Shown: positions 1-11,154 of the stretch, piece after piece | Numbering within the stretch: the stretch's first letter is position 1 | How the letters are laid out: every line of letters starts with the position of its first letter | DNA from: Gymnopus androsaceus JB14 | Lineage: Eukaryota > Basidiomycota > Agaricomycetes > Agaricales > Omphalotaceae | Assembly: GCA_009733575.1 (NCBI GenBank) | Contig: ML769420.1 | Span: 124,001-188,000 of the forward strand | Reading direction: 5' to 3' | Length of the DNA stretch: 64,000 nucleotides | Position numbers and translations under genes: made by a program | The notes under the pieces: generated by a model | Databases searched by the model: none | The model's input: the letters and a program-made list of their open reading frames with translations, nothing else | What the model was told of the DNA's origin: nothing

Positions 1-608
1 TTCGAGCAGTCTATACAAAACATTAAATTGTAAGTATACATTATATCTCGAAAATCTACTCACTCTGCTCTCGCCCTTTCTTACAATCTTCGCAGTTGAG
101 GCACCTATTTTATTAAGGCTTTGTAAGTGATACTGACCCGAGGAACAAAAAGCGATACGAACGAATCTGCAAGCCACTTAATCCCCACACGATCACCGAT
201 TTTGACCGGTGAGTTGGCGGTGCTGTTGCCGATTGCGACGATGATTCCTACACCTTCGTGTCCCTCCAATGAGTGGCGTCTTTGCGGCAACAGGCCAATC
301 GCCAAGCTACGTATGCATATGCATAAACAATCGTATCTCTAGCACATCTACATGTACACTTACTGCTGCATGTAAATCTGTGTGGCAGGCACCTAGGAGA
401 AGGAGAATAGAGAGCTTAGTATTGGAGATCTAGGGCGATCATGACGCGGAGACGACCCACCAGAGCATTCAAGTTTTACGAGACATTCTCCGGGAAGCAA
501 GCTCTTCTTGAGATTTAACAGGGACTTCGATGATCGATCCTAATGTTAGCACCACTGTGATCTACGACAGCAGCGGTTTGGAACTTCGGAATATCAATGC
601 TGGCCATG
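1..608 (-). CDS. Zinc-dependent alcohol dehydrogenase, 5' part, runs off left edge, frameshifted
   Basis: N-terminal part of a medium-chain (GroES-like) NAD(P)-dependent alcohol dehydrogenase, which oxidises alcohols or reduces aldehydes in the cytosol. The ATG is at 608 and the start reads MASIDIPKFQTAAVVDH. Splicing gives CHTDLH (catalytic zinc Cys and proton-relay residues), GGHEGVG with the catalytic His-Glu, then VKIGDRVGIKWLADS and a CLNCEDC structural-zinc cluster near position 90-60. Introns lie near 470-380, 345-305 and 120-90. A further GTGAGT donor near position 50 leads off the window. Three single extra bases break the frame, near 535, 499 and 262. Conservation continues on both sides of each, so this is either a young pseudogene or consensus error. 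The family call is secure from the motifs; the activity of this copy is not. Confidence 0.8.
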
Positions 609-1332
609 GTTAGTAGCGAGGTATGAATGTTTAGGATTGGTTGATTTAGACATTGGGCTCGCAGTATTTATACGAAAAGAGGTGCATGACGCGCAGATAT
701 GTACACCTGACGTACTATATTGCCAGATTACCAGCGATGCGAAATGGACCAGTGCTCGAGGCCCTAATTCAGGCAGAGAGTTTAGCCAGTCAGGACGTCT
801 CCCGATATCGAAAGGAAATCAAAGAAACCGAGACTGGTCTACAAGGTGAGCTCGAAAGGCCTAGACCAGCTGGAAAACGGGAAATTTCGTTTGACCAATG
901 AAATCGATTGTCCTAGTCTTATTTTGGTTAGGTGCGATTGAGAAAACGACGATTTTGGTTAGGGGCAATGAAGTTCTAGAGTGGAAAGAAGAATCAGAAA
1001 TGCAGTCTGTTACCGAAATATCCGTAAGTAAGGGTAAGCGGCCGTTCTCTGAGAGGAAGCCAGGTGATGAGCGCCTAACGCTAAACTCTTCGAGGTTGCT
1101 TACAGGTCTACACTCAGGCTCTCAGATAGGGGATTACAAGTATTGTAATGCTCAAAGATCTGCATAAAAAATTGTTCCAGGGACTTCAAGCTCGAGCTCG
1201 AGGACAGACTCTATATTGAGATACTTAGGATTACTCTACGGCAACTCTACGGTTGGGCGTAATGGTCGAGTTGGGATGATGCAGTTCTAAATGCAGATGT
1301 TCTGAAAACATCAACAAGCATCTAGAAATCGA
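609..1332. other. Intergenic, no supported gene
   Basis: This stretch lies upstream of the alcohol dehydrogenase. Short ORFs of 70-90 codons occur on the plus strand, but none has recognisable motifs, splice structure or coding-like composition. A small similarity to the region around 3030-3060 (GGTTAGG-containing) is visible. I see nothing else. Confidence 0.5.
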
Positions 1333-1481
1333 ACAGAAAACCTATGAAAAGAAACGAGAAAAACAGCCATCTAACGGGCAAAAAAAACAACATACACTGG
1401 CATTATAAAGACCAAAAAGCAGAACGCAAAAAGCAGAACGTGGAAGATCAAGTAAGCTGCAACATATTTTCGTCTCCGATG
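1333..1481 (-). repeat. Diverged duplicate of the RSC8 3' end and 3'UTR
   Basis: This segment resembles 3152-3398. The shared blocks are AACGAGAAAAACAGCCATCTAA, ACAACATACA..CATTATAAAGACCAAAAAGC and GATCAAGTRAGCTGCAACATATTT (R marks the one differing base). On the minus strand the last block still reads GDENMLQLT-stop, the same ending as RSC8 ([13 protein letters not shown], stop at 3367-3369). It is therefore a partial copy of the RSC8 terminal codons plus downstream sequence, shortened by several deletions, placed just beyond the 3' end of the neighbouring gene. Confidence 0.75.
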
Positions 1482-1519
1482 TCATATTTATAAAAGTACA
1501 ATTCCAGTGATTACAGTAA

Positions 1520-2692
1520 CTAATGGTTAAGCTTCGCTCTCCTTGCCGCAATAACACAATGCGTGGTCACATAAAATCGACCCTCGTTGTCGGAGTCGTT
1601 GTCAGAATCAGCTGGAGTTAGAGGAAGGTACCCCATGCCAGCAGAGGGTTGGTTATCTGAGGGTTCTTCTTCTTCATTCTCAGCGATAAATTCATCATGC
1701 CCATGCCATAGTCTCGTACGGATTTTACACCCTGATCCCGATGAGGTCCCGGTAAGTAGGAATGGAAGCTGTTGATTCTTGTTGACAAGGTTTTCCTTGA
1801 AGTCCTTCAAATCCTCAGCTATAAGATATGTATTTGGTAAGTTTCTGCTTGCTTAGTTTGAGAAGTCAAGAGTGAGATGGTACCTTTTACTTTGTACTTT
1901 ATTTGATTTTTTCCTGAGCTCGATCTCAGCTGCTTTCAAGATGTCACCCTTGTCACCGTTTCGGTACCAACACAACAGCGAAAGAGCCTCCAAAAACGGC
2001 ATCCTCGAAAAGCTTGTCCACGTTTCAGGATCATCTGAGTCATCTCCATCTAGGCGAGGAGTATTAAGGCGATTTAGGAACCGCCAAGATAGAGAGTGGG
2101 AGATCTCGTGGAGAAATGACACGACCAACATGAAGAAGAGATCGTCCTTTTTGAGTTTGCACTCTTTAGGTGCAGACGACTAAGGAATGGGTCAGGGAAC
2201 AGGTCAAGCGAGCCAATCTGAACATCACACTTACTCACACCACATAACATCTCATATCCCTGACACAGGCCTGCGTCGAGGTAGATACTAGGTCCCAGCC
2301 CCGTGTCCACGAAACCCCAGATCCCTCGTTCACTCTGAGTTTTAATGTCCTTTAGCTCCACGATGTGGATGATAGGACAATCTTTTGAGAGGAAGGAGAG
2401 AACGTCTTGGATAGTTGGCACAGGGCCACTCATCTTTCCCGAATTGATTAAAGCTTGAGCCGCTTGTGCGACTTGGCGGTGGAGTTGGAATAGAAATGCA
2501 TTCATGAAATGAGGGGCATTCATCGAATGGTGTATTTCCCGGACGATCCTAATCATGGCCATTAACATTTGGAAATGCAGAGACAGAAGCAGCGCGATCG
2601 TGGGTCAACAAGCTCGGGGAGTCGTAAGACTCAATGACGACAACGTCTGGCGATAATCTAGTGTCAAATGAGTATGAGCGAGGTCGCGTCAT
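1520..2692 (-). CDS. Unrecognised protein with an HEISH motif
   Basis: I do not recognise the family. The best model has four exons: 2692-2610, 2548-2239, 2179-1891 and 1818-1520, giving about 326 residues. The introns of 59 nt (2180-2238, GTGAGT donor) and 72 nt (1819-1890, GTAAAA donor) keep frame well. The first intron (GTTGAC donor) is weak, so translation may instead start at ATG 2568 (MLMAMIRIV). The middle reads FFMLVVSFLHEISHSLSWRF. HEISH fits the HExxH zinc-hydrolase pattern inside a hydrophobic stretch, but one motif is not proof of peptidase activity. The C-terminal third is acidic and Ser-rich and ends FYVTTHCVIAARRAKLNH. No frameshift is needed. Orientation is the same as RSC8 upstream. 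Confidence 0.6.
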
Positions 2693-3366
2693 GGAGCTAG
2701 TTAAGTGCAAATGGCAAAGAAGAATGGGATGGAGTGGAGGAAGTTGGTTGGGACACTTGGGATTGGATGCGTCACTTTGCAGTGAAAAGAAGATCTGGGC
2801 ATGCGGTAAACGATAGTTATTGGTATGAATATCGAAATCATGGCAGAAAAATAGGTATACCAAGCGTGCAGAACAAGGGGCGAAATGAGTTGGAGAGGAC
2901 TGTGCTAGATGATACGATATCAGTACACTTGAGGAGATAATGGAAAGTTAACCAGAAGTGTACCTCGTTCGAACCAAATTGCCTAGGTATGATGGTCCAA
3001 GAAGTAAGGCGAGATGGTCGTTGTAGGAAAACAAGCAATTCTGGTTAGGGGCCATATTCTTCGGTCCGCTGACGGAGTAACAAACACTTTGACGCCCAAG
3101 CAAAGAAGACTTACAGTAGAAATGCCGATGTTCTGAACCAAAAGTATCTTTAAAAAAACCTACGAAAACAAACGAGAAAAACAGCCATCTAACTTACACT
3201 AGTCTTCGGCATTGACATTCGAACGGGGACGAGAAAACAACATACATTATAAAGACCAAAAAGCGGAACATGGGTGTACATTCGCCATTAATGCGATGAG
3301 CCTCGCACTAGACAATACTTACTTACACGCGATAACAACCAGAATAATAAGTATATCGACGCAAGA
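2693..3366. other. Intergenic and RSC8 3' flank
   Basis: This covers the promoter side of the HEISH gene and the downstream flank of RSC8. It contains the long copy (3152-3398) of the repeat also present at 1333-1481. No other coding or RNA feature is supported. Confidence 0.5.
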
Positions 3367-3398
3367 TCAAGTGAGCTGCAACATATTTCCATCCCCAA
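3152..3398 (-). repeat. Parent copy of the duplicated RSC8 3' segment
   Basis: Contains the last codons of RSC8 (stop 3367-3369) and its presumed 3'UTR. The copy at 1333-1481 matches it in at least three blocks in the same order and orientation, with internal gaps in the shorter copy. Confidence 0.75.
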
Positions 3399-5490
3399 TA
3401 GGGCCCATCCCATCGTTCAACGTTATCGCAGGCGTAGGCTGAGTACCCTGCCCGGTCGTGCCCATCGACTGCACCATTGACCGCATTCATCATATTCTGA
3501 GGAGCAGCTGCGCCCACTGCTTGGTACTTTGCAATCTCGCCCCTCACATATTCCAAGGACCTCTTTAACCCAAGCCTCTCTTGCACCAACGCAACTCTAG
3601 CAGTCTCTAAACTCTTTCTTTCGTCTTCTAATATCTCCTCCAGCTCCTCAAACTGCGACATCTTAAGCTCTGAGCTTGGAGAGAGTGAGCTTGACAAGTT
3701 GGGAGAGGGAAGCTCGGATTTGTTGGTCCTCGGCAGAGGCAAGTGTAGCAGCTGCCTTGGCGGAGGATTTGAGAGCGAGCTGAGCAGCACGAGTCACTTT
3801 GGAATGAGGAAGGGTGTGTTTTGAGGAGGAGGACGAGTCGGGTTTTTCAGAGGAAGGATCCACCGCCATGCTATCAGGTGCGGGTACAGTAGTCAATCCA
3901 GCGTCGTCTTTGGTATCCTCATCCATTTTATCATCTTCTTGTTTCTCTCCCTCTGTAGCGACATCAGCTTTTTTCTGCTCCTCATCCGCAGCGGGCAGTT
4001 CATCCTCCTTGTCGACCTTTATGAGCTCGTGAAGAGCCGTCTTTGCTGCTTCGGCTCCAACGCTGGGTGAGATGACACCAGCCAAGAACGCTACCACGCT
4101 CATGACGGGGTTGTCTGCCTGCTCGAATGGTATACGACCAAACCTAAGTGGACCCATAGCACCTTCCGAGTCCAGATACGGGTCTTCGATAGGAAGGGCA
4201 ATAAACTTTTGTATACACTGTTGTGAAGTACGCGTCCCAACATGCTCCTGCACCTTGCTCCAATCATCGTCGTACATCTCTATACCTTCCAGTAGAAGCA
4301 GAACCTCCTGGTCTGTCCAGTCATCATCCGTACTCCCATGCACAACAGCACTGGAAAGTTTAACAAAGTCGCCACTGAACATGGTGGACGGAAAGCGGCC
4401 CTCCAAGGTAGCACGGCGCGCAGATTTCGAAATTCTTCTCCTTTAGGTGGTGATATCGAAGGGAAGAGCAGTCGGAACCACAGGTATCGCAGGTGTAGAG
4501 ACCTTGTGTTCGGGAGCTGCTGGAGCCGTTGACACCGTTGGCAAGAGTTGTGGCTTCGGATGAAGTGACTGGGCGTGAAGCTTTATTTGTAGTCTGATAT
4601 ATAGACTTGCGCAGTTTTAAGGAGGCAGAGGAAGATGAGTCGGAAGGAACGGCGCCATTGACAGCAGCAGCCCCTGGGTTGGATGGACGAGTTCCAGGAT
4701 GTAATGACTGGAGACCGCGAGGAGTGTCGAGAATTAGACGGAAATGACCAGTGAATGGAGGCGCTAGAGCTGCAGGTCGCGAGTCTGGATCAATCTGTGC
4801 AAAGATAAGCAACTGGAAGTCTTTTAAACGAGTAGCATACCTGGTAGTTGATTAGTCCCCACTGCTCTAAAAACGCATGGACACGCATAATAGCGCAAAC
4901 GTCTCCAGCTAGATTTCGTCTACAGGCAGTAAGAGTGAGATACTCTGCAGGCCTCAGACGATAAGCGTTGATCATAAAGTCACGGTAATCCTTGTATATG
5001 GCTGGAGTTTTGGATCTATTCCTCGAGTTGAAAAATTCTGGCAAAGCGCGCTTTTCGACTGGATGAATTTTGGACATGTCGAACCAGGCGGAATAAGAAG
5101 GAACGATGACTTCGTGAGTCTGAGCCGCAAGATATTTGCGAGCTTGTTCTTCTAGACGCTGCCTGGTAGCTTCAAGCTGAGCTGGGTCCTCGTCATCGTT
5201 CTCGTCGGCCGAGTCAGCCTCATCGTCTGCGCCGTCAGCCATGGAAACATCCCCGGCGTCATCGTCGTCGGCGTCGGCAGCTTTGAGGACTCTGACGCGA
5301 CCGCCTGATTCTGGCCTCGGTTCTGGCTCGCCTTCTGGAGAAGATTGCCAATATCGCCAGAAGTAATTGGGTCGAGCTCGCTGCGTTTTCCTGGTGCAGT
5401 TTCAGGGTCTACGGGAGACGCATTTTCGGACATTCTGACCCGCTTAATGTCACCAGAAGGAGACGGAGATGCGGTTCTTTTCTCCATCAT
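3367..5490 (-). CDS. RSC8: SWI/SNF-RSC chromatin-remodelling subunit SWI3/RSC8, frameshifted
   Basis: Core scaffold subunit of SWI/SNF-type remodelling complexes in the nucleus. In order: an acidic low-complexity N-terminus from ATG 5490, a SWIRM domain ([19 protein letters not shown] at about 5130-4850), a ZZ-like zinc finger ([14 protein letters not shown], about 4510-4410), a SANT domain ([20 protein letters not shown], about 4330-4200), an acidic region, and a C-terminal coiled coil ([18 protein letters not shown]) ending GDGNMLQLT at 3367. One intron of about 42 nt lies near 4801-4842. Single extra bases appear to break the frame near 5338, 4405, 3671 and 3474, always with family-like sequence on both sides. 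No splice pair explains them. As read, a product from the 5490 ATG would stop early. Either the consensus is wrong or this allele is dead. Confidence 0.88.
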
Positions 5491-5810
5491 TGTGAGTGGT
5501 TGAAAGCGGAGTAGCCGGCAATTACAAATCTTGATGGCGTCTAAGAGTAATACTCGACTCTAACATCCTCAATTTCGCATTAGGATACTTCCATTATTCA
5601 ACTAGGTTTCTGTAGTGGAATTTAGAAACTGGAAGTTGTTGAACTCAGAAAGCAAAAGTCTCGAAATCCAAATTACTTTTCGTTGTTTCCTAGATTACGA
5701 CACGAAACACTCCAAATTTCCAAAAGTGCCCGTGATCAGTGTCAGAAGCTTTATCGCGAAGCTTCAGAGTCGCCGTGCCAAGATGAATCGGTCGTAAAGG
5801 ATCACCCGAG

Positions 5811-5818
5811 TATAAATA
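5811..5818 (+). promoter_or_regulatory. TATA box of the secreted-protein gene
   Basis: A TATAAATA motif lies 47 bp before the ATG at 5858. It sits in the 367-bp divergent promoter shared with RSC8. Confidence 0.6.
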
Positions 5819-5857
5819 CATGGGGCTCCAAGCTTTCGTCCCTGCAACGCGCCCAAG

Positions 5858-6624
5858 ATGGTCTCCCGTGTTTCACTGGCATCTCTCCTCGTCTTCGTTT
5901 CCAGCGCCTTTGGTACTGCAGTCTTCAAACGAGACGATGGCTGCCAAAACTTTGGCGAAAGCGGTATCGCAAACAACGCTGATTCATTCTCGCTGTGGGC
6001 ACAGTACGATCAAGGTCGGTGCCCAGGTGCCTCTTGCCATGAGCACCTTTAGTGGAAACTCTGACGATGTCGAATCAGTATTCCTAGCGGTTAGTTATTT
6101 TGTGCTCCGATAGTTTAAATCGGATTCTAATTCTCACTTTACGTTATTTTTTGTTTCAGCCCAACCAGTCCGCCGGAGTTATGGTTGGAGATCTTTTCCA
6201 GCTCAATAGTGCAGGAATAGTCGGAATAGGATATCCTGATAGCAACTATCAAAATCTGACCTGGAATTCCGATTCCACAGATGACGGTGCCCCATTGCCC
6301 TTTTCTCTATCCAAGGACTCTACTATAGCTGGAATCGCTGAGGATTATTGTGAAGTGGTGTGTAGAGCACTCTCTCCCTCCCTTCGTCTTTGGATCTCTG
6401 ATTACTGACGACCTCTCTTCAGGTGAGCACTGACCCGAATGGCAGTCTATATTCTGGCCCGCTGCTCGCAGGTGAAGGAACAGTGGATGGATGGTACATC
6501 TGCAATAGCACCGGTAACAGTCTGCAGCAGGGTGTTGTGTTGAACGCTGCGGACTACAGCGCAGAATATGGATACAACTTCTCGACCTGCCAATCTGTTC
6601 ATATTTTACTCCGGTGGCCCTAGA
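5858..6624 (+). CDS. Small secreted protein of unknown function, one apparent frameshift
   Basis: The start is ATG 5858, followed by a signal peptide (MVSRVSLASLLVFVSSAFGT) and a possible KR processing site (AVFKRDDGC). The family is not recognised. Two introns are clear: one opens after SVFLA at about 6090 (GTTAGT donor) and one after EDYCEV at about 6360 (GTGTGT donor). The mature part has several Cys and is rich in Gly, Ser and Asn (VGDLFQLNSAGIVGIGYP; VDGWYICNSTGN). The frame shifts by one extra base between about 6005 and 6020, where AQYDQ passes into VGAQVPLAMSTF. The 3' end is uncertain; I used the in-frame stop after CQSVHILLRWP. Secretion is inferred from the N-terminus only. Confidence 0.65.
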
Positions 6625-7934
6625 TCGGAAACTAGTAGACGGACAAATTTCTTGATGACTTGTGGACAGTATGCTATTTTCATGTACAGCAAGTACCTAT
6701 TTCTTGGCCTCGATGTTTGTATTTATCGATACCTGGAGAAACCACAGTGAGCCGCGTACACTATCGAGTAAATCATCCAAGCCATGCATGCGTATTCGTT
6801 ATCAAGTCAACAGATACACCTGTACTGAGAGCTAACGAACGCCATTAACGCTACATTGGTAACGCAGATGATGTTTCCGGATTTCCGCAAAGAATGAGTC
6901 ATTCAACCGCCGATGAATGAAAAAGTAAATATTCTTGGGAAGCGACGAATGGGAGAAACAAGGCTCTAAGACTAGAGTGAATGGTTAAGTATGATTGTTC
7001 ATTTTTCCATTTTAAGGAAAGTGTGGTTTCGAGACTAGATATCTGAATCTGACTGTCATAGCCACTGAAGGGTTAGCGATTAGTATTTGAACGCGGATAG
7101 TCTTCCATGCATGGCCATTTGTGGGTCGAATTCTGCTCTCGGAATAGTCAGTTTATTCCTTAACATCGATTACTTATTTTTCCTTTGTATTTTACGACAA
7201 GCTGTAGCCTTGAAATACTGTTTATCAGCAAAACCTAGTGCTGTGGCTGCTGTGGATTGCTGTAGCATTCACCTAGGTTTGTGGCCATGTAAAGGAATAC
7301 AAAACAGCTGCTTGCTTGTACTTTCGACGGATTATACTTCCTTGTTGTTGTATTCGCAACTGCCATTGGGAAGGATCTCTTGTATGATTTGTTTCTGACA
7401 GATTATTCTTTCTTACTGTATTGCTTTATTCAATTCCTCATTGCCTCAATTTGAGTGCTTGAGATACACAGCCTGGATGCGTGAGACGTTGATTCAATTT
7501 TAATTTTGATTTTATGGCAAGTCAAGCCCCTAATTAATGCTCTGAAGTTTCTCTTATCGTTTCATTGTTCAAGTCAATGTAAGCATATAATCGACAAAAA
7601 GATCATCCACATATAGTACAGCTACCGAGATGTATGACGTTTGATCCAGAACGACCACCTGTTCGCATTCAGCATTCCAGCTGTTTCGGAAAACGGAGGC
7701 CACCTCCAAATCCTGAAGTGACGATAGCAATTCAGTTCCGGTGGGGCCCGTAGGTCAATGAATGAAGTGAGGAGCAACTGACACAGCTGAATGATTAGTT
7801 GTGTCGATTGCTTTTTCTTAAGGTGGCCTCAAAATTCCGACAAGCACCCTCCGGGTCTAATTCTCCATGCACGTTGGCAAGATTATGATACCACATGATG
7901 ATATGTCGGTGATTCAAAAAGCTGCCGTGCTTGG
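6625..7934. other. Intergenic, nothing recognised
   Basis: About 1.3 kb of moderately AT-rich sequence between two plus-strand genes. ORFs of 60-100 codons here show no motif, no splice structure and no family resemblance. Confidence 0.5.
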
Positions 7935-7942
7935 TATAAATA
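7935..7942 (+). promoter_or_regulatory. TATA box of the GT31 gene
   Basis: TATAAATA lies 39 bp upstream of the ATG at 7974, a normal spacing for a fungal core promoter. Confidence 0.6.
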
Positions 7943-7973
7943 TAGCACTCGCAATCCTCTTCCTCCGCCCCAG

Positions 7974-9077
7974 ATGGAGCTGAATTTCCGAAGGCTTGCC
8001 TTATTCGTGCTTCCAATCTTTGCTCTACTTGGCATCATCTTTCATCTTCACTCTCGTTTGCGTCCTGTAGAGCTCGACTCTCCAAGTCTTGCTCCAGGTA
8101 CAGATTCAGGCGAACACGATGAATCTTCGCCTGCTCTGGATGAATCGTCACCTGCAGATAACGACGGACCCATCCGTAATTATCTTATCTCCAGCGACTT
8201 TAATTTTACAGACAGAAAACCCGACTGGCTCTTATCACCTCCCCCCAGGCCCCTGGTCTTACGAATTGGTATTATATCACACCCAAAAGACTTTGAAAGG
8301 CGTCGGGCATTCAGGGAAACTACCCTGCGAGGCGTGCCAAAAAATGAAGTGATCATACACCATAGATTTTTGGTTGGGTACTCGGGAGAGGGTGATGAGG
8401 ATAGGCGGGTGCTCGAAGAGTACCTGGAACATGGGGATATTATCCGGCTCGACATGCGAGAGAGTAAACTGCGTATTGGTGAAAAGCGATGGAGGATGCT
8501 AAAATGGGTCTCAGAGGCACACCGATCCACATATGATTACTATCTCAGCGCAGACACAGACGCATTCTTTCGTCTCGGTGCCCTCGCGCGAAGGCTACCT
8601 TATATTCGACCAGACTTGAACTCTCCTCAAACCCAGGATATTTATCTTGGAAGAATGGTCTCACATAAAATGCATTTCAAGGCAAACCCTTACGATAACG
8701 AGACGACATTTGATAAAGAAGATGACCAGTTCCAACCAGGAGAGTTTCCTGGTGAAGAGTGGTACCCATACGCATACGGGTATGGTGTCCTACTCAGTTC
8801 CCACCTTGTCGATAGACTTGCTTCTCACGAGATAAGTTTACCCCACCATGTGCACTACCCAGCGGATGATGTACTCATTGGGCAATGGGTCGCGGATTAT
8901 GCTCCAGGTACTATCGTTGTTGGAGACTATAGTGGTTTTCATGATGCGGTCAAACATGGCTGGGGACAAGAGCATAACAAGGTTGTGGATTATGACAGTG
9001 TCTGTGTACACCATTTATCGCCGTCGGAGATGAGGCAAATAAGGAATAGGGAGGAGTTTGCAGGCGAATGGGAATAA
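7974..9077 (+). CDS. Type II membrane glycosyltransferase, GT31 (galactosyltransferase-like)
   Basis: Single-exon gene of 367 residues. The N-terminus is a short basic stretch then one membrane anchor (LALFVLPIFALLGIIFHLHS, residues about 8-27), giving Golgi type II topology. After a Ser/Asp-rich stem comes a GT31 fold: LRIGIISHPKDFERRRAFRE near residue 95, YDYYLSADTDAFFR with the DTD metal/nucleotide-sugar motif near residue 190, and the acceptor-side PADDVLIGQWV near 295. The family transfers Gal or GlcNAc in beta-1,3 linkage; the acceptor cannot be read from sequence. The frame is intact, in contrast to several neighbours. Confidence 0.8.
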   Translation: MELNFRRLALFVLPIFALLGIIFHLHSRLRPVELDSPSLAPGTDSGEHDESSPALDESSPADNDGPIRNYLISSDFNFTDRKPDWLLSPPPRPLVLRIGIISHPKDFERRRAFRETTLRGVPKNEVIIHHRFLVGYSGEGDEDRRVLEEYLEHGDIIRLDMRESKLRIGEKRWRMLKWVSEAHRSTYDYYLSADTDAFFRLGALARRLPYIRPDLNSPQTQDIYLGRMVSHKMHFKANPYDNETTFDKEDDQFQPGEFPGEEWYPYAYGYGVLLSSHLVDRLASHEISLPHHVHYPADDVLIGQWVADYAPGTIVVGDYSGFHDAVKHGWGQEHNKVVDYDSVCVHHLSPSEMRQIRNREEFAGEWE

Positions 9078-9547
9078 GACGATGGTACCATAGTGACATT
9101 CACAGGTGAGTGAGTTAACAATTACTTGGATTCTTTCGTCGACTCGATTCATCAGGAGCCTTCAAAGGGAAAGCTGCAGAAATAGGCAAAAAGTAGTCAA
9201 AATGTGTCGAAAAATTGCAAAATTCATCGGATATGCATATTATTCAGAGTTATGCTCCATATTGAAACTTGGGACATGAGTGGCATTTAAATCGAACAGT
9301 GTCGTAGAAATGCAGCGCAGTGGGGACTCGGAGATTGGTTATGGGAATTGTAAGTGACTTACTATTATTTGGCCTCGGAAGGTAGGCCTTATATCATGAT
9401 ACTGTATAATAAGTATCTAGAAGTATCCACAATTTTCTATCTGTAGGTAGCTGAGTAAGTAAATGAATAATCCCACTCGGATCTTGCCTATTGTAGAATA
9501 CTCCTGTAAGTACTGGATTGTATTGGCACTATGACTATGGCGTCTGT

Positions 9548-10314
9548 TTTCGCCAAATATTTCGGCTTCAACTCCGATTTCAGCTTTGGGTTTCAACTTT
9601 CAACTTGAAATCACATGTTCAACTTGAACATTCAACTTTTTGACCAACTTCAACTTTCAACTTCCATTCATTTTAACTATGATTTTAGGGAATAATACTG
9701 CTACTTTTGACCATGCATGTTTTTGTAGTTATTTGCAATACACTAACTTTATGATATATGCTATTCAACTGTTAACCTATCAAGAAGAGCATAACACAAT
9801 CCGTTCGAGCCAAGCTTGTTCTTAGTAAAATTGTAGCATTTCAACTTTAGAGGAATCAGTTTATGGCAAGTTTTTTGGTCCCCATTTTGCCTCATGTCAC
9901 TTGGATATTTATCCATTTTCCCTACAATTTCCCCCCCCCATTGGCCGCAATTCCACCTCGGAAGACTGTCTGGAATTTTTTTAGACTGGTTCTGGGTGGA
10001 AAATGTATCTCTACCAGGGGGGAATTGTATTTCTATTGGGGAAATTGTTCCCAAATTAGAATTAAGCTCATGCAAGGCTCGCTCTAGGGCCTGCTAATGT
10101 TGCAGCAATGGTATTTCAATCTTTATCTTAGCCGATACTTCCTGAGTTCCATAGAAGTTAAACTTAATGTAGTATGGATAAAATGTATAAAGTTGAAGTT
10201 GAATGCTTTTGACTTTGAACTAGAATCACATACAAAAAGTTGAACCTAGCGAAGTCAAAGTATACAATCTCAATCAAACCGGATCAGTTGAAAGTCGAAA
10301 TATTTGGTGAATTC
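9548..10314. mobile_element. Candidate MITE with imperfect terminal inverted repeats
   Basis: The ends match as inverted repeats of about 26 bp: TTCGCCAAATATTTCGGCTTCAACT on the left and, reversed, TTCACCAAATATTTCGACTTTCAACT on the right. The interior carries many copies of TTCAACTT on the left and AAGTTGAA on the right, so the subterminal regions are also inverted. There is no ORF for a transposase. No convincing target-site duplication was seen, so the exact ends and class are open. Confidence 0.5.
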
Positions 10315-11015
10315 TGACTTCATATATGACATCTGGTCAAAGCGTCATCTACAATAGACAGGCCATCTTGATTTTACTTGAGACTTTGAGTAGTTGGAAG
10401 TTACTTATGGTACCATTTCAACTGAATCATAATGCATTCCATCCTTGGACTTCCCCCGATGTTAGCTAGCCCTTGCTCCTCTCGAAATTCACTTGCAGCC
10501 AGTTTGAAGGAATATCGTCTTGTATGGCCCTCTAATATGGTCGGCGTTGGTCGCTCAGCAGACTCTAACACCATGATTAGAATGTAGTCGACGTCAGGTT
10601 TGGAACAGAACAATTCAGATTCAACGAAGAATGAACCAAGGAAATGAGAAAAAAAGTCTGCGGTAATTGTAAAGTCTGAATGATGAGTATGATGTTTTCT
10701 TGGCGTGGTTACTATTTCTGATGGCCAGTACTTACCAGGCCAGGACAACCCAACAACCCTTTGTCTTTTCAGATATGCTGGTGGGGGATTTACCTACTGC
10801 CAGTGTACAAGCAGCTTCAAGAGTATGCTAAGCAATGCTATAGCTCACCCTCACTTCACCCTCACTTATACAAACAAAGGTGAAACAAGCGCCCTCCGCC
10901 ATCCTCATTTTTCTTCCATCAGAGCTCAAGCCTGGCCTCAATATCCGCTAAAAACCATGACAACCTTTCATGCTGCTGCAGGCATGTCGCTCCGGCTCGT
11001 GCCTGGACTGTAAAG
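10315..11015. other. Intergenic, promoter side of the next gene
   Basis: No supported gene. An ORF of 115 codons on the minus strand (10401-10748) has no recognisable feature. The right part is presumably upstream control sequence of the secreted-protein gene at 11155. Confidence 0.4.
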
Positions 11016-11023
11016 TATAAAAG
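11016..11023 (+). promoter_or_regulatory. TATA box
   Basis: TATAAAAG lies 139 bp before the ATG at 11155, with a pyrimidine-rich leader between them. Confidence 0.55.
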
Positions 11024-11154
11024 GCTCGAAGTCCCATTGTCAAGTTTTATTCTGCTTTTTCACTTGCCCGTGGCTCGGACTGGTTCCATTCGTTTTCAAA
11101 GTTCACACTTTCGCTCTGCACTTTCTCTCGGGTTTTGGACATTCAAGCTTCAAG

